A stretch of 31,413 bases of DNA from Caldilineaceae bacterium (GTDB taxonomy: Bacteria > Chloroflexota > Anaerolineae > Caldilineales > Caldilineaceae), in assembly GCA_028819675.1 (NCBI GenBank), contig JAPPKT010000621.1, forward strand, positions 1 to 31,413, read 5' to 3'. Of the stretch, positions 8,703 through 17,890 are shown piece by piece; position 1 is the first letter of the stretch; every line of letters begins with the position of its first letter. A program made the translations under genes and the position numbers. A model generated the notes under the pieces. It was given only the letters and a program-made list of their open reading frames with translations. It had not been told where the DNA came from and made no database searches.

Positions 8703-9800
8703 ATGTCAGACATCGCCATAGTACAGGACCTTGCTCAGCGGCTGCGGGAAAACGTTGCCCAGGTAATCGTAGGCAAGGACGAAATCGTAGATCAGCTGCT
8801 GGTGGCACTCTTCTGCGAAGGTCACGTATTGCTTGAAGATGTACCGGGGATCGGCAAGACGATGCTGGCGAAAACGCTGGCAGCCTCTCTGGGCATCAGC
8901 TTTCAGCGCATCCAGTTCACGCCCGACCTGCTGCCGTCGGACATTGTGGGCGTCAGTGTTTACAACCGCAAGACGGATGACTTCGAATACCGTCCCGGCC
9001 CCGTTTTGGCGGGCATCGTTCTCGCCGACGAGATAAACCGTGCCGGCCCACGTACGCAGAGCGCCCTGTTGGAGGCAATGGAAGAGCGGCACGTTACGGT
9101 CGACGGCGTCAGCCACGCGCTGCCTTACCCGTTCTTTCTGATGGCGACGCAGAATCCGGTTGAGCTGGCGGGCACATTTCCTTTGCCAGAGGCCCAGATG
9201 GACCGCTTCCTGATTCAACTGGCACTGGGCTATCCTGAACGGGAAGAGGAGCGGCTGATTCTGCACCGTTTTCGCGCAGACAATCCCCTGACCCGTGTCA
9301 GGGCTATCGTCGAGGCAGAAGACATCCGCCAGGCGGTAGCGATCTGTCGAGAGGTTTTTGTTCACCCTGTCCTGGAGGACTATCTTCTCGACCTGGTCCA
9401 GGCTACGCGAGAAGACAAGGCGCTCGATCTCGGCGTCAGTCCGCGAGGAAGTCTTGCTTTCTATCGCACAGTCCAGGCCCTGGCAGCGATCCAGGGGCGG
9501 TCCTACGTTACGCCCGACGATATCCAGCAGCTCGCCCCGCCAGTACTCCGCCACCGGCTGATCCCCGGCCCTGACACACGTTTGCACGGGACGTCCGTTG
9601 CCAGTGTACTGGACGGCATCATTGGCTCGGTACCCGTTCCGGTTGAGGAGAACTGGCAGGAAGTCCCTGCCACGACAGAACCGTCCGACCAACTTGGTAC
9701 GTTCGGCGCGGACCTGGAGCAGGAGCTGGAGGCAGCCGTGGCTCCGGAGACTCCGGTAAACGGCCCGGGCGGTGACGAGCGAAGTTCTCTTTCGGGCTGA
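8703..9800 (+). CDS. MoxR-family AAA+ ATPase
   Basis: This 365-residue cytoplasmic chaperone-type ATPase has Walker A in EDVPGIGKTM (45-54), Walker B in VLADEIN (105-111), and the MATQNP sensor and PLPEAQMDRF blocks typical of MoxR proteins. The C-terminal about 45 residues after the lid domain are acidic, low complexity and probably disordered. MoxR ATPases usually work with DUF58 and membrane partners in protein maturation or envelope stress. That fits here: the DUF58 gene starts inside the stop codon. The frame is open from 8622, but ATG 8703 has AGGAG at 8693-8697 and is where family similarity begins. First gene of an operon with its own promoter. Confidence 0.92.
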   Translation: MSDIAIVQDLAQRLRENVAQVIVGKDEIVDQLLVALFCEGHVLLEDVPGIGKTMLAKTLAASLGISFQRIQFTPDLLPSDIVGVSVYNRKTDDFEYRPGPVLAGIVLADEINRAGPRTQSALLEAMEERHVTVDGVSHALPYPFFLMATQNPVELAGTFPLPEAQMDRFLIQLALGYPEREEERLILHRFRADNPLTRVRAIVEAEDIRQAVAICREVFVHPVLEDYLLDLVQATREDKALDLGVSPRGSLAFYRTVQALAAIQGRSYVTPDDIQQLAPPVLRHRLIPGPDTRLHGTSVASVLDGIIGSVPVPVEENWQEVPATTEPSDQLGTFGADLEQELEAAVAPETPVNGPGGDERSSLSG

Positions 9801-11047
9801 TGGGGCGCGCTGGTTGGACGGCCTCGGTCGTAATACTGGTTCTGGCGCTTGCCACGCGCAACAGTCTCATCTTCACGATGGCGCTGATCCTGGGCCTGCT
9901 TGGGCTCGTTGTCTGGCTTTGGAGTCGCTACAGCCTTTCCGAGGTGACTTACAGGCGTCGTTTCAGCGTCGATCATCTCTTTTTCGGCGAAGAGACCGAC
10001 CTTCATTTGGAGGTGACAAACGCTAAGCCGCTGCCGCTTGCCTGGTTGCGCTGCGAGGATGACATTCCCGTTGCGCTAGACTTGGAACCGGAAGAACGAG
10101 CGAGGCACTATCTGCCTACGCGACGCGTTCTTGTCAACCTCTTCTCACTGGGTATCTACCAACGGGTGATCCGCCGTTACAGGGTTACCGGCACGCAGCG
10201 GGGCGCCTGGAGGTTCGGACCGGTTCAACTCATTGGCGGTGACATTTTCGGTTTTCGGAGCCAGTTCAAGGAGAATCCCGACACGTCGCTGCTCCTGGTC
10301 TATCCCCGGATGTATACGCTGCCGGAATTGGGACTAGAAGCCCGCCACCCGTTTGGGGACCACCAAAGCCAGAACAGACTGATTGAAGATCCTTTGCGGG
10401 TCAGCGGCGTACGCGAGTATCTTCCCGGTGACAATTTTCGTCACATTCACTGGAAGGCGACGGCCCGACGCCAGGAACTTCAGACCAAGCTGTTCGAACC
10501 TTCCGCTTCCCGCCCGCTGGCGATTTTTGTCAATATTCGTACCTTTCATCATCGTTTTGAAGGGGTAGATCCGGCACTGCGCGAATTTGCCATCAGCGCC
10601 GGCGCTTCGATAGCCCGCTGGGCGCAGATGCAGGGAGAAGAGTTCGGAATCTTCGCAAACAGCATGATGTACGCGGGCAGGCGAGTGCGCATTCTTCCCG
10701 GTGCGCACCCCCGGCAACTGACCAGCGTCCTTGAGGCGCTGGCTTACTGTGTAGGTGTGCCCCACACAACGATTGAACGGGTCCTGCAACAGGAGGTCGA
10801 CCATTTGCGAACCGGCACATCGATCGTGCTGGTCAGCGCGACGTTGCCGGAGAATCTTCGCCGCGTGCTCATCGATCTGCACGGTCGGGGCTTTGCGGTC
10901 ACGCTGTTGGGCATCGGCGGGCTGACCCTAGACAGAGCTATTCCGGGCGTGGCCTTCCGGCAGCTGTCGCAGAAGGTCCTCGAGGAGCTGACCGTGGAAG
11001 CCGAATTGGAGATGCCCGACCTGGAGGCGCCCGCTGCGGCGGGCTAA
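9800..11047 (+). CDS. DUF58 domain protein
   Basis: This 415-residue protein has an N-terminal hydrophobic region (about 7-41, one or two membrane segments), a beta-rich middle, and the DUF58 signature SGVREYLPGDNFRHIHWKAT at about 202-221. A von Willebrand-like alpha/beta segment follows (about 240-385), with the usual FVNI strand. DUF58 proteins are the standard partners of MoxR ATPases. The ATG overlaps the moxR stop by one base (TGATG), implying translational coupling. The exact client of the pair is unknown in this organism. Confidence 0.9.
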   Translation: MGRAGWTASVVILVLALATRNSLIFTMALILGLLGLVVWLWSRYSLSEVTYRRRFSVDHLFFGEETDLHLEVTNAKPLPLAWLRCEDDIPVALDLEPEERARHYLPTRRVLVNLFSLGIYQRVIRRYRVTGTQRGAWRFGPVQLIGGDIFGFRSQFKENPDTSLLLVYPRMYTLPELGLEARHPFGDHQSQNRLIEDPLRVSGVREYLPGDNFRHIHWKATARRQELQTKLFEPSASRPLAIFVNIRTFHHRFEGVDPALREFAISAGASIARWAQMQGEEFGIFANSMMYAGRRVRILPGAHPRQLTSVLEALAYCVGVPHTTIERVLQQEVDHLRTGTSIVLVSATLPENLRRVLIDLHGRGFAVTLLGIGGLTLDRAIPGVAFRQLSQKVLEELTVEAELEMPDLEAPAAAG

Positions 11048-11104
11048 TGACCATGCGGCTGATAGTGCTTTCTCACTCCGGTTGACGACGGAAGAAACTG
11101 ACAG

Positions 11105-12697
11105 ATGAGTTCGCAGATCGCTGTGCCCTGGAGGCATACCGAGTGGAATAGCGTAGACGGGCTGCTGTTGCCGGCGCTTGTGGGGGTCATGCGCTTCTGC
11201 TGGATCTGGCCCTGGATGCTGCTGCTGCAGGGCTTTCTGGCCCCCTCGCTGTCTGCGCCGCTGATGTCTCCGTGGATGGTGATCGTCCTGCCGATGTTCA
11301 GCTTTACTTTCGCACGCTGGACCATGCCGACCCTGGAGGAGCGCAGGAATTTCCGAAGAACGAATCAGATACGGCAGCATATCGCCACCTTTGGATTTGC
11401 AGCGATCCTGTTTCTGCTGTGGCTGCGCTTTCAGCGCCCTGATTTCTGGCTGGTGGACCCGCGCTGGTTGATAGCTGCAGGCTACGATCTGATTTATTGG
11501 GACGCCGTTCCCATTGAGGTTCCCGGAACGCTTCTCTTTCTGCTCCTGGGCATCTTTCTGTGGCTGCGCGGCGCGCTGGACGGGCACGGCCAGTACCGGC
11601 ACGACGAAATCTGGAGGGCGTTTCTCTCGGGGGGTGCTGCGCTGGCCCTGTTTGCCTGGATCCTTCCGCCGGTACCTGCTGTGGGGCAGCCTGAAACGGG
11701 CGGCAGCACGTATACGGCGGCTGGCGGGCAACTCTCCAATTCCATATGGTTGTTGTTGCTTTTTGCCGGTTCAGGGCTGGCGGGGTTGGGCGTCGCCAAC
11801 CTGGGGAAATCCGGCGGGTGGCGGCGCAGGGCACGCGTGTCACAGCTGATTCCCAACCGGGGTTGGATGGTGGGCATCGCCATGACAATCTGCGTCATGC
11901 TGGGCATGGCCCTGTTGGTCGGGTTAATCATCCAACCGGAAGATGCGGCTATTCTTTGGAGCGTACTGGGGTGGATCTGGCAGGGCGTAAGTACCGTACT
12001 GATTTGGATCATAACGATTGTCGCCTACCCGTTCTTCATTCTGCTGGAGTACCTGATACGTCTGCTGCGCAGCCTGTTTGGGGACCGTTCACAGGAAACT
12101 GAGCGGACTGAGTTTGCTGATGCCCCCACCCCGGAGCCGCTGCCTGAGCCGCCCGAAAGGGCCGTGGAGGCGATGCCGGAGCCGTTCCGCTGGGTTGCTC
12201 TGCTTGTGGTAGCCGCTGGCGTTTTCATCATTTTCATGCTTGTCCTTCGCCAGTTGCGAAGCAATCCCGAGGAGGAGAGCGACGAGGTACGGGAATCGGT
12301 TTTGACGGCGAGCTTGCTGCAGTCGCAGCTCGCCGAACTTTGGGCACGTCTGCGTTCTCGGTTCGGGCCTCTTCCTGAGGACCCGGACCCTTTTTTGTCG
12401 TTAGAAGGGGAGAGCGACACGCGGCGCCTGATACGTCTTATCTACCAGCGGCTTCTGGAAGCCGCACATATGCGAAACGCGCCCAGGTTACAGGGTGAGA
12501 CGCCCAGGCGCTACGGGGGCCGCCTCGCCGACCAGCCTGGTTTTGAAGGAGGACTGGTTCAGACAATCACCGGGGCTTACGACGAGGCCCGCTATGGTGA
12601 TGAGCCACCTTCCGAGCAGACCGCGTCTGAGGCGGCAGAAGCATGGCAGCAGATGGTGTCCGACCTGACCCCTGACGATTCTGACGAAGCGTCATAG
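11105..12697 (+). CDS. Multi-pass membrane protein with C-terminal DUF4129 domain
   Basis: This 530-residue protein has about eight or nine hydrophobic segments: two between 15 and 75, then near 95, 138, 175, 210, 255, 280-320 and 365. A proline/glutamate-rich linker lies between the last two groups. The C-terminal soluble part (about 400-520) contains the RLIYQRLLEAA and ETPRRYGGRLADQPGF blocks of DUF4129. In many bacteria DUF4129 is fused to or next to a transglutaminase-like domain in MoxR-DUF58 loci; here I see no Cys-His-Asp transglutaminase core. It is probably the membrane partner of the two preceding genes. A GGAAG element about ten bases before the ATG is a moderate ribosome site. 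Confidence 0.85.
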   Translation: MSSQIAVPWRHTEWNSVDGLLLPALVGVMRFCWIWPWMLLLQGFLAPSLSAPLMSPWMVIVLPMFSFTFARWTMPTLEERRNFRRTNQIRQHIATFGFAAILFLLWLRFQRPDFWLVDPRWLIAAGYDLIYWDAVPIEVPGTLLFLLLGIFLWLRGALDGHGQYRHDEIWRAFLSGGAALALFAWILPPVPAVGQPETGGSTYTAAGGQLSNSIWLLLLFAGSGLAGLGVANLGKSGGWRRRARVSQLIPNRGWMVGIAMTICVMLGMALLVGLIIQPEDAAILWSVLGWIWQGVSTVLIWIITIVAYPFFILLEYLIRLLRSLFGDRSQETERTEFADAPTPEPLPEPPERAVEAMPEPFRWVALLVVAAGVFIIFMLVLRQLRSNPEEESDEVRESVLTASLLQSQLAELWARLRSRFGPLPEDPDPFLSLEGESDTRRLIRLIYQRLLEAAHMRNAPRLQGETPRRYGGRLADQPGFEGGLVQTITGAYDEARYGDEPPSEQTASEAAEAWQQMVSDLTPDDSDEAS

Positions 12698-12754
12698 CAC
12701 GACGCACGACGGTTGTTTTGGTGTTTATCTTTTGCCCTGTCCGGAGTATATGCT

Positions 12755-14305
12755 ATGAACGGCGCACAGGCACTAATTCGCACTCTATTCGACGGCGGTG
12801 TAGACACCTGCTTCATGAATCCCGGCACGTCGGAGATGCACTTTGTAGCCGCGCTGGACTCAGTGCCGCAGATGCACTCGGTCCTGTGTCTGTTTGAAGG
12901 CGTCGCGACCGGTTGCGCAGACGGATATGCACGCATGACCGGCAAACCGGCGGCGACGCTTCTGCATTTGGGGCCTGGGCTGGGCAATGGGATCTCCAAT
13001 CTGCATAACGGGCGGAAGGCCCATTCGCCGATTGTGAACATTGTCGGCGATCACGCAACCTATCACCTCAAGTATGATGCGCCGCTGACATGTGACATTG
13101 AGGGACTGGCCCGCCCGGTTTCGGGCTGGGTGCGCACTTCGCCTAACTCAGGCGTTGTGGCAGACGACGGAGCAGCTGCAATTGCGGCTGCACGTACGCC
13201 CCCGGGCCAGGTGGCAACACTGATTCTGCCGGCGGACTCGGCTTGGGGCGAGGCGGAGGGCCCGGCTGCGACTCAGGGCGCGTCGCCGCTGGCTACCGTT
13301 CCTGAAGATCGTATCTCCGCCATTGCTCAGCTACTGAGACGGGGAGAAGAGACCGTTCTTCTGGTGGGCGACCAGGTCATGGGCAGCGCAGGGGTCAGCG
13401 AACTTGCCTGCAGGATCGCGGTGGGAGCGAATGCCCGGGTTGTCGGGAATCGCGCGGCCGCAAGGGTTTCAAGGGGAGCGGGGCGCCCTGTTCTTGCGCG
13501 ACTTCCTTACCCTGTCGATCAGGCCGTTGCACTCCTGGCCGGAGCACGCCATGTGGTCCTGGTAGGCGCAAAGGACCCGGTGGGTTTCTTTGCCTACCCG
13601 GACAGCCCCAGCCGACTAGCTCCGCCAGACGCGGAGATCCATCTGTTCGCGGCCGAGGATGAGGATGTACCCGGTGCGCTCGATGCGCTGAGCGAAGAGC
13701 TGGGTACGCCGTCGACTCCACCGGCGACTGCGCGATATGATAGGCCGTCCCTGCCGGCAGGCGAACTTACGCCGGATGCGGTTTGGACTGCGCTCTGCGC
13801 GTTGATGCCGGAAAACGCGATTGTGGCCGATGAGTCGGTTACGTGCGGCCGACAGGCATATCCTCATACGGAGACGGCGCCGCCGCATGACTGGCTACAC
13901 GTGACCGGCGGCTCAATCGGCCAAGGCTTGCCGGCAGCGACGGGAGCGGCTGTGGCCTGCCCGGAGCGGCAGGTTTTTGCCATGGAGGGCGACGGCTCCG
14001 GCATGTATACGTTGCAGGCGCTTTGGACGCAGGCGCGTGAGTCGTTGAAGGTCGTGAACGTCATCTTCGCCAACCGCAGTTACCGCATTTTGCAGGGCGA
14101 ACTGCTGAATGTGGGAGGCAGCGCTGATCCTGGCGCCCATGCGCAGGCAATGATGCGGCTTGACTCCCCGGAGTTGGACTGGGTCTCCTTGTCCAAAGGT
14201 ATGGGCGTCCCGGCGGTCCGCGTTGAGAGCGCCGATGCTTTCACGGCGGCGTTACGTCGGGGGATCGAAGAGCCGGGGCCGATGCTGATTGAGGCGATGG
14301 TCTGA
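12755..14305 (+). CDS. Thiamine-pyrophosphate enzyme, acetolactate synthase/decarboxylase-like
   Basis: This is a second TPP enzyme (516 aa), of a different subgroup from the one at 1116-2783. The N-terminal domain carries FMNPGTSE (20-27) and the catalytic Glu48 (LFEGVATGCADGYAR). The C-terminal domain has GGSIGQGLPAATG and GDG (412-414), then Asn-Arg at 440-441 where Asn-Asn is usual. Such proteins are often annotated acetolactate synthase, but the NPGTSE start also occurs in benzoylformate decarboxylase-type enzymes, so the substrate is unknown. The frame is open from 12713; ATG 12755 is chosen because CCGGAG (12741-12746) lies eight bases before it. It follows the DUF4129 gene by 57 bases with no obvious terminator between them. 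Confidence 0.82.
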   Translation: MNGAQALIRTLFDGGVDTCFMNPGTSEMHFVAALDSVPQMHSVLCLFEGVATGCADGYARMTGKPAATLLHLGPGLGNGISNLHNGRKAHSPIVNIVGDHATYHLKYDAPLTCDIEGLARPVSGWVRTSPNSGVVADDGAAAIAAARTPPGQVATLILPADSAWGEAEGPAATQGASPLATVPEDRISAIAQLLRRGEETVLLVGDQVMGSAGVSELACRIAVGANARVVGNRAAARVSRGAGRPVLARLPYPVDQAVALLAGARHVVLVGAKDPVGFFAYPDSPSRLAPPDAEIHLFAAEDEDVPGALDALSEELGTPSTPPATARYDRPSLPAGELTPDAVWTALCALMPENAIVADESVTCGRQAYPHTETAPPHDWLHVTGGSIGQGLPAATGAAVACPERQVFAMEGDGSGMYTLQALWTQARESLKVVNVIFANRSYRILQGELLNVGGSADPGAHAQAMMRLDSPELDWVSLSKGMGVPAVRVESADAFTAALRRGIEEPGPMLIEAMV

Positions 14306-14365
14306 CCAAGACAGACAGCGCAGGTCGACCACGATCTTTCGTTTCGGGTATTCTCCCTTTGGGCC

Positions 14366-16036
14366 ATGCACGAAATCGCTTCAGACCAGTCAGCAGGAGA
14401 CGCAGTTGCGCGGGTCCTCGATGCCTTCATGGCGGAGCGAGGGTCGGTGTATATCGTCGGTGGCGCGGTGCGGGATCATCTGCTGGGCATCTCCTCGATT
14501 CCGGGCTGGTCCATGTTGACGGTGGATGGACAGTCTCACGACGGCGTCCGGGGCCCAATTGCTCGTTCAAAAACTCCTGCTTTCACAACGGATCTGGACC
14601 TGGTCCTATGTGGGCCGGTACTGCCTCTGGCGCGACGCGTGGCGGACAGGCTCGGCTGGGCCTACTATCCACTAGACGAAAAGAGAGATGTTGCCCGGTT
14701 GATCGGGAAGTGTGCTGACGGCCAGCGGATTGAGTGTGATGCTGCCGCGCTGCGGGGCGACCTACGTTCGGATCTGCTGGCGCGCGACTTCAGTGCCAAT
14801 GCACTGGCGTTGAGGATATCGCCGGACAGCTTGCCGAGGCTGATTGACGAATGCAACGGGATTGCGGACATTTCGTCTAGCAGGTTGCGGCGAGTTTCTG
14901 AAGGGAGTCTGGGCAGCGACCCGATCAGGTTATTGCGTGCGGTGCGCCTGGCTGTTCAGTTGGGATTTTCGATAGAGCATGAAACGCGGAAGCAGATCTC
15001 AGCACTGGCCGGGACAGTTGTTTCCGTCAGCGCGGAGCGTCTGCGGCAGGAGATGTGGAAGCTCCTGGACTGCTCGGGGCCGGACGTTGGAATCCGGGAG
15101 CTGGATGAGCTTGGACTACTTACCTATCTGTTGCCCGAGGTCAAAGCACTACAGGGCGTGCAGCAGTCGTCGCGGCACCATCTTGATGCCTACGACCACA
15201 GCCTGTTGGCGACTCACTATGCCGGGGAACTGCGGGACTGGCTGCGAGGGGGACCAGCGCCAGAGGACAGTACACTGGCACAGTCTCTCGTGCCCTGGAC
15301 GGAAGCGCTGCGCACTCATTTCTGCGAAGAGATCGCGGCCGGTCACGACCGAGCGGGATGGCTTGTATGGCATGCGCTGTTGCACGATACGGGCAAGGCC
15401 AGAAGCGCCACTGAGGAAGTCGAGAACGGCGCCGAAGGACAGTCGCGCGCTGGGCACCAGGAGTTGAGCGCAGAGATAGCCGGTCGACGCGTTGCGTCAT
15501 TCCGATTCAGCAGGCGAGAGGTCCTCCTGGCGGGGAGCGTTGCGAGAAGGCACAGCGTCCCCCGCAGGCTGGTCACGGCGCTCACTGAGGAGGAAGAGCG
15601 AATCGGCCGGCGGGCAGCCTATCGGTTCTTTCGGGACGCGGGCAGCGTTGTGGCCGGGCAACAGTTCGTGCGTGGGTTGGGGTCGGGGGGTGCGAGGCAA
15701 CCACTCGACGGGCTGGACGTTACACTCCAGGCAGTCTCTGACTTGCAAGCAACCGGGAGGGAGCGAGGATCTGAGTGGGGCCGATTCCTCAGGGCCATGG
15801 ACGGACTCTTTGACTACGCGTTTTCGCGGCCTGCGGATCATCTGACCGCTCCGCTAATGGACGGTCACAGATTAATGGAACAATTTGGGCTGGCTCCTGG
15901 CCCGGTTGTGGGGAAGATTCTGCGGGAATTGGCGGAGGCCCGGGCATCGGGATCTGTCGCCGACGTTGGCGAGGCCCTAGCGCTGGCAAAAGACCTGTTG
16001 GCAAAGGAAGACGATCAGGACGGGACGGGGACTTGA
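14366..16036 (+). CDS. tRNA nucleotidyltransferase/poly(A) polymerase family protein with HD domain
   Basis: This 556-residue class II nucleotidyltransferase would add CCA (or part of it) to tRNA 3' ends or polyadenylate RNA. The head has VGGAVRDHLLG (31-41) and the catalytic pair Asp76/Asp78 in TTDLDLVL. RDFSANAL (140-147) and DPIRLLRAVRLAVQLGF (185-201) complete the polymerase core. The usual distance between GGAVRD and DxD is much shorter; here about 30 extra residues (42-72) are inserted. A C-terminal HD phosphohydrolase domain shows His340-Asp341 in HALLHDTGKA, with long helical additions on both sides. Two-enzyme (A-adding and CC-adding) systems exist, so one gene need not do the whole CCA job. 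The start lacks a clear ribosome site. Confidence 0.85.
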   Translation: MHEIASDQSAGDAVARVLDAFMAERGSVYIVGGAVRDHLLGISSIPGWSMLTVDGQSHDGVRGPIARSKTPAFTTDLDLVLCGPVLPLARRVADRLGWAYYPLDEKRDVARLIGKCADGQRIECDAAALRGDLRSDLLARDFSANALALRISPDSLPRLIDECNGIADISSSRLRRVSEGSLGSDPIRLLRAVRLAVQLGFSIEHETRKQISALAGTVVSVSAERLRQEMWKLLDCSGPDVGIRELDELGLLTYLLPEVKALQGVQQSSRHHLDAYDHSLLATHYAGELRDWLRGGPAPEDSTLAQSLVPWTEALRTHFCEEIAAGHDRAGWLVWHALLHDTGKARSATEEVENGAEGQSRAGHQELSAEIAGRRVASFRFSRREVLLAGSVARRHSVPRRLVTALTEEEERIGRRAAYRFFRDAGSVVAGQQFVRGLGSGGARQPLDGLDVTLQAVSDLQATGRERGSEWGRFLRAMDGLFDYAFSRPADHLTAPLMDGHRLMEQFGLAPGPVVGKILRELAEARASGSVADVGEALALAKDLLAKEDDQDGTGT

Positions 16037-16088
16037 TTTCAATTCACTAAGGGGGGGTGACGCAGCTGGAAGGATTGCCGAGGGTTGT

Positions 16089-17162
16089 TCAGGCCCGGCT
16101 GGCGACCACTACCCGCTCCAAGCGGGCCCGTGCTGCGCCGCTTTTGAGGACTTTCCTGACGCGGGCTATCCCATCCGGAATATCCTTAGCCAAGTCGAAG
16201 AGTTGGAGGATGACACCAGCGGTCAGGCAGGCCTGCTCAGTGGCGTCGCATTCGGCGTCTGCGAGTACGGCGGAATTCAGGGCTGCGTGGCCTGATGCGT
16301 CTGCGGGTCCGGGCACACGTACCCTCTCCTGGTGACCGAGGGCGTCGGGGTCAAGGACTAAATCGTCTACCGCGTCTTCAGCGAATACGTGTGACTTGCG
16401 TCCGACGGCCATTTCGACGGAACCTTCTTCTCCCTGGACTATGTAGCTACGTTTGGTGCCGGTCTGGACGGCGCGCAATCGTTCGATGTAGTTTCCGTGG
16501 AAGAATCCGCTGACCTGGTAGGGAGCGTTAGCCGGGTTCAGGAGTTTCTCCACGCTGTTGAGCACGGTTCGAAGGCCGAACTGGCGGCGCAGCGGCAGTA
16601 GGGCATGCCATTGCGGGGCGAAGTGTGCAGCTGACAGGTAGCCGACCCCGACGGCTTCGATCATGAGTTGCACGGCATCGGGTTCCAAGTCAACGGCGAC
16701 ACCCAGTTCGCGCAGAACCGGTCCCGGCCCGAAGCCCTCCTTGGTGGGTACACCTTCATCACCATGCAGGACGACCGGCAGCCCGATCTCGGCAAGAATA
16801 ATGGCGATGGCAGGCGCCAGTTGCACGCTCCTTACCTTGCCGTCGTAGGGCACGGCAAGGTCGAGCAGCCCCTCGATACGGGGTCGGATTTGTGCAATCG
16901 TTTCTGCCCTTAACAGCGCGGTGAAACCCCGAATCTCGTCGACAGCCTCGCCTTTCACTCTCTGTGCAATCAGGAAGGCGCCGGCCTGTGCCGGAGAGCA
17001 GGTCTGGTCGACGATCTGGCGCAGAGCTTCGACAGACTCCTCGTAGGTAAGATCGCGCTTGAGTTTTTCGCCGCGCCCGACTGCCTGGACAAAGGGGATA
17101 AATGGAGCCGGATCCCGGTCCGTTTCATAGTGGGAGCGGACTTCTGGGGTCGCGGCCAGCAT
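16089..17162 (-). CDS. TrpD-like (anthranilate phosphoribosyltransferase family) protein, probably TrpD2/YbiB-type
   Basis: The 357-residue protein has the phosphoribosyltransferase family III layout: a helical N-domain with PFVQAVGRGEKLKRDLTYEES (23-43) and a C-domain with VVLHGDEG (130-137), GYLSAAHFAPQWHALLPLR (174-192) and RTVLNSVEKLLNPAN (198-212). The residues that bind PRPP and anthranilate in true TrpD are changed: the glycine-rich GTGGD loop is PYDGKVRS (105-112), and the KHGNRS-type loop is LHGDEGVPTKEG. Tryptophan synthesis is therefore unlikely; E. coli YbiB, a TrpD2 protein, binds nucleic acid instead. It is the last gene after the reductase and the 201-residue orphan, with AAGGA nine bases before the ATG. 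A linked role in nitrite/sulfite assimilation is inference. Confidence 0.8.
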   Translation of the reverse strand: MLAATPEVRSHYETDRDPAPFIPFVQAVGRGEKLKRDLTYEESVEALRQIVDQTCSPAQAGAFLIAQRVKGEAVDEIRGFTALLRAETIAQIRPRIEGLLDLAVPYDGKVRSVQLAPAIAIILAEIGLPVVLHGDEGVPTKEGFGPGPVLRELGVAVDLEPDAVQLMIEAVGVGYLSAAHFAPQWHALLPLRRQFGLRTVLNSVEKLLNPANAPYQVSGFFHGNYIERLRAVQTGTKRSYIVQGEEGSVEMAVGRKSHVFAEDAVDDLVLDPDALGHQERVRVPGPADASGHAALNSAVLADAECDATEQACLTAGVILQLFDLAKDIPDGIARVRKVLKSGAARARLERVVVASRA

Positions 17163-17212
17163 CTGGTTTTGTCCTTAGCAATAGGAGAGGAGGCGGGAAG
17201 GGAAGATGTTGT

Positions 17213-17818
17213 TCAGTCCGCACTCCCGAGCTGGCTGAGAAGCGAGTCAATGTCCGGAGCGGACGGTGCGCTCAGTTCGAAGGTCAGAGGCTCGCGGGGG
17301 TCGTTGGCGACGCGGGTGACGGTGGCGTCGTCGCCGAAGATTGCGGCGAGATTGTCTGAGAGCTGGGTCTGGGCAGCCGCGGCAGCAGAACCGGCGCCGT
17401 CACCATTTGCGGCGTTGGCGTAGTTAAGCCGATCCAGCAGGACGATTGTGGCGGCGTCTGTGCGCAACTTCAGTTTGCCCTTCAACTCCACATCACTCTC
17501 CGTCAACTTTACCCCATTCAGCGCCTGAGACAATGTCGTGCCGAGAGCTTCTGACAGATCTGATCCGGCGTCGCGTTTGCGTACGTACATGAGTCCGGGC
17601 CTGGCGTCGGTCAAGTCGACGACGTAGTCGGCTTCGTGGCCGACGAGAAGAAGCGCGGGACCGTCCACGATATGCTTATAGTCGGCCACGTCGAGAAGCA
17701 ACTCGTTGGGCACGACGTCTTCCCGGATCCAGCGGTGGAAAACAGGGATAAAGTCCTCGACGTCGATCGAAAGTTCTTCAAAGAAGAACTTAACGCTCAG
17801 GCGATGGGGTGCAATCAT
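17213..17818 (-). CDS. Unrecognised 201-residue protein in the reductase operon
   Basis: I do not recognise a named domain. The protein is soluble, without signal peptide or membrane segment. The N-terminal half (1-85) is well structured, with FFFEELSIDVEDFIPVFHRWI, then a repeated-strand DVADYKH / GHEADYVVDL region, and reads like a conserved small alpha/beta fold. The second half is Ala/Gly/Asp-rich (about 130-145) and probably flexible. It has no cysteine, so it is not an iron-sulfur protein. It lies 72 bases after the siroheme reductase gene and 50 bases before the TrpD-like gene on the same strand, with GGAG six bases from its ATG. An accessory role to the reductase, such as an assembly or electron-donor docking factor, is a guess from position. 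Confidence 0.75.
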   Translation of the reverse strand: MIAPHRLSVKFFFEELSIDVEDFIPVFHRWIREDVVPNELLLDVADYKHIVDGPALLLVGHEADYVVDLTDARPGLMYVRKRDAGSDLSEALGTTLSQALNGVKLTESDVELKGKLKLRTDAATIVLLDRLNYANAANGDGAGSAAAAAQTQLSDNLAAIFGDDATVTRVANDPREPLTFELSAPSAPDIDSLLSQLGSAD

Positions 17819-17847
17819 CGTCTACTCCAGGGGCGGTGAAGGTTGTT

Positions 17848-17881
17848 GTCGACTGTACCAGGCAAGCCGAGTACAGTCGAC
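17848..17881 (-). other. Perfect 11-bp hairpin between the reductase and orphan genes
   Basis: GTCGACTGTAC (17848-17858) and its exact reverse complement (17871-17881) enclose a 12-base loop. It lies just after the reductase stop and before the next start, with no T-run on the minus strand, so an RNA-stability or processing element fits better than a terminator. Confidence 0.6.
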
Positions 17882-17890
17882 GTAGTGCTA

